Source: Fen-549 sp050011315 (lineage in GTDB: Bacteria > Actinomycetota > Thermoleophilia > Gaiellales > Gaiellaceae). Taken from it: 9,779 nucleotides of DNA. The notes under the pieces were generated by a model that saw nothing but the letters and a program-made list of their open reading frames with translations, was not told the DNA's origin and did no database searches. The stretch covers positions 1 to 9,779 of the forward strand of contig JBEKJI010000043.1 of NCBI GenBank assembly GCA_050011315.1. Direction: 5' to 3'. Positions 9,658 through 9,779 of this stretch are shown piece after piece; position 1 is the first letter of the stretch; the number at the start of each line of letters is the position of its first letter. The position numbers were made by a program, and so were the translations under genes.

Positions 9658-9779
9658 CGGTGTCAGGAGATCGCCTCAAAATAACGTCGCCAGGATCAAG
9701 ATCATCGCCAGGTGCAGGAAAGCGAGGTAGTTGGAGGCCTTCCGGTCGCGGCGGACGGCGACCCTGCGCTTGCTCTTCA
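9658..9779 (-). mobile_element. 3' end of an insertion sequence (partial, right copy)
   Basis: Exact reverse complement of 1-120, plus two more bases to the window edge. The IS end is at or next to 9658-9660 (CGGTGTCAGGAG). Only 17 bp separate it from the palindrome closing repeat copy F. Both transposase tails point into the window. Confidence 0.8.
9676..9779 (-). CDS. DDE-type transposase, C-terminal fragment (second copy)
   Basis: It encodes the same 33 residues and TGA stop as the left-end fragment, entering from the right edge, with a partial codon at 9778-9779. All 120 shared bases are identical, so the two copies are very recent or were read from the same collapsed repeat. Confidence 0.65.
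   Translation of the reverse strand, partial: KSKRRVAVRRDRKASNYLAFLHLAMILILATLF

Noticed and set aside
1..9779. A defence island, prophage or biosynthetic cluster inside the IS-bracketed segment
   Set aside because: No nuclease, integrase, toxin, phage or biosynthetic gene is visible. The protein genes are ispH, a two-component pair, a CAP protein, a DUF4389-type membrane protein and one unknown.

Overview
The window is a high-GC (roughly two-thirds G+C by eye) bacterial segment that most resembles an actinobacterium, perhaps of the Thermoleophilia/Solirubrobacter type. That placement is inference. It rests on the base composition, several genes that start 6-10 nt after a -10 box with no ribosome binding site, a many-GAF histidine kinase, a DUF4389-type membrane protein, and tRNA genes without encoded CCA. 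Both ends carry the same 120-bp transposase tail in inverted orientation (1-120 and 9658-9777). The segment is therefore bracketed by two convergent copies of one insertion sequence, and the window probably ends where an assembly broke in that repeat.

Layout, left to right: IS tail; ispH (minus strand, isoprenoid biosynthesis); a divergent two-gene signalling operon (3xGAF-PAS histidine kinase, then a stand-alone receiver); a tRNA-rich half with Pro(UGG), Gly(UCC, minus), His(GUG, minus), a broken Arg copy, Arg(UCU) and Leu(UAG). Interspersed are a small acidic protein of unknown function and a secreted CAP-domain protein. A DUF4389-type membrane protein (minus) and the second IS tail close the window.

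The most unusual content lies between the genes. Family 1 has six copies (A-F) of a structured repeat. In three copies a 14-15 bp closing stem starts directly after the last base of tRNA-Pro, tRNA-Gly and tRNA-His and encloses two hairpins, giving a three-way-junction shape of 136-152 nt. Stem sequences differ between copies but pairing is kept. Imperfect pairs are mostly G-U on the strand antisense to the tRNA, and A-C on the tRNA strand. Family 2 has two copies (after the receiver gene and after tRNA-Leu). It contains a two-hairpin unit in which two base pairs co-vary from C-G to T-A. I do not recognise either family.

A second oddity is a duplicated tRNA-Arg gene. One copy is interrupted at the anticodon loop by a 168-nt insert with 10-bp terminal inverted repeats and an internal long hairpin, and it has also lost its acceptor 3' arm.

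The protein genes look like ordinary housekeeping and sensing functions. No defence, CRISPR or metabolic island is visible.
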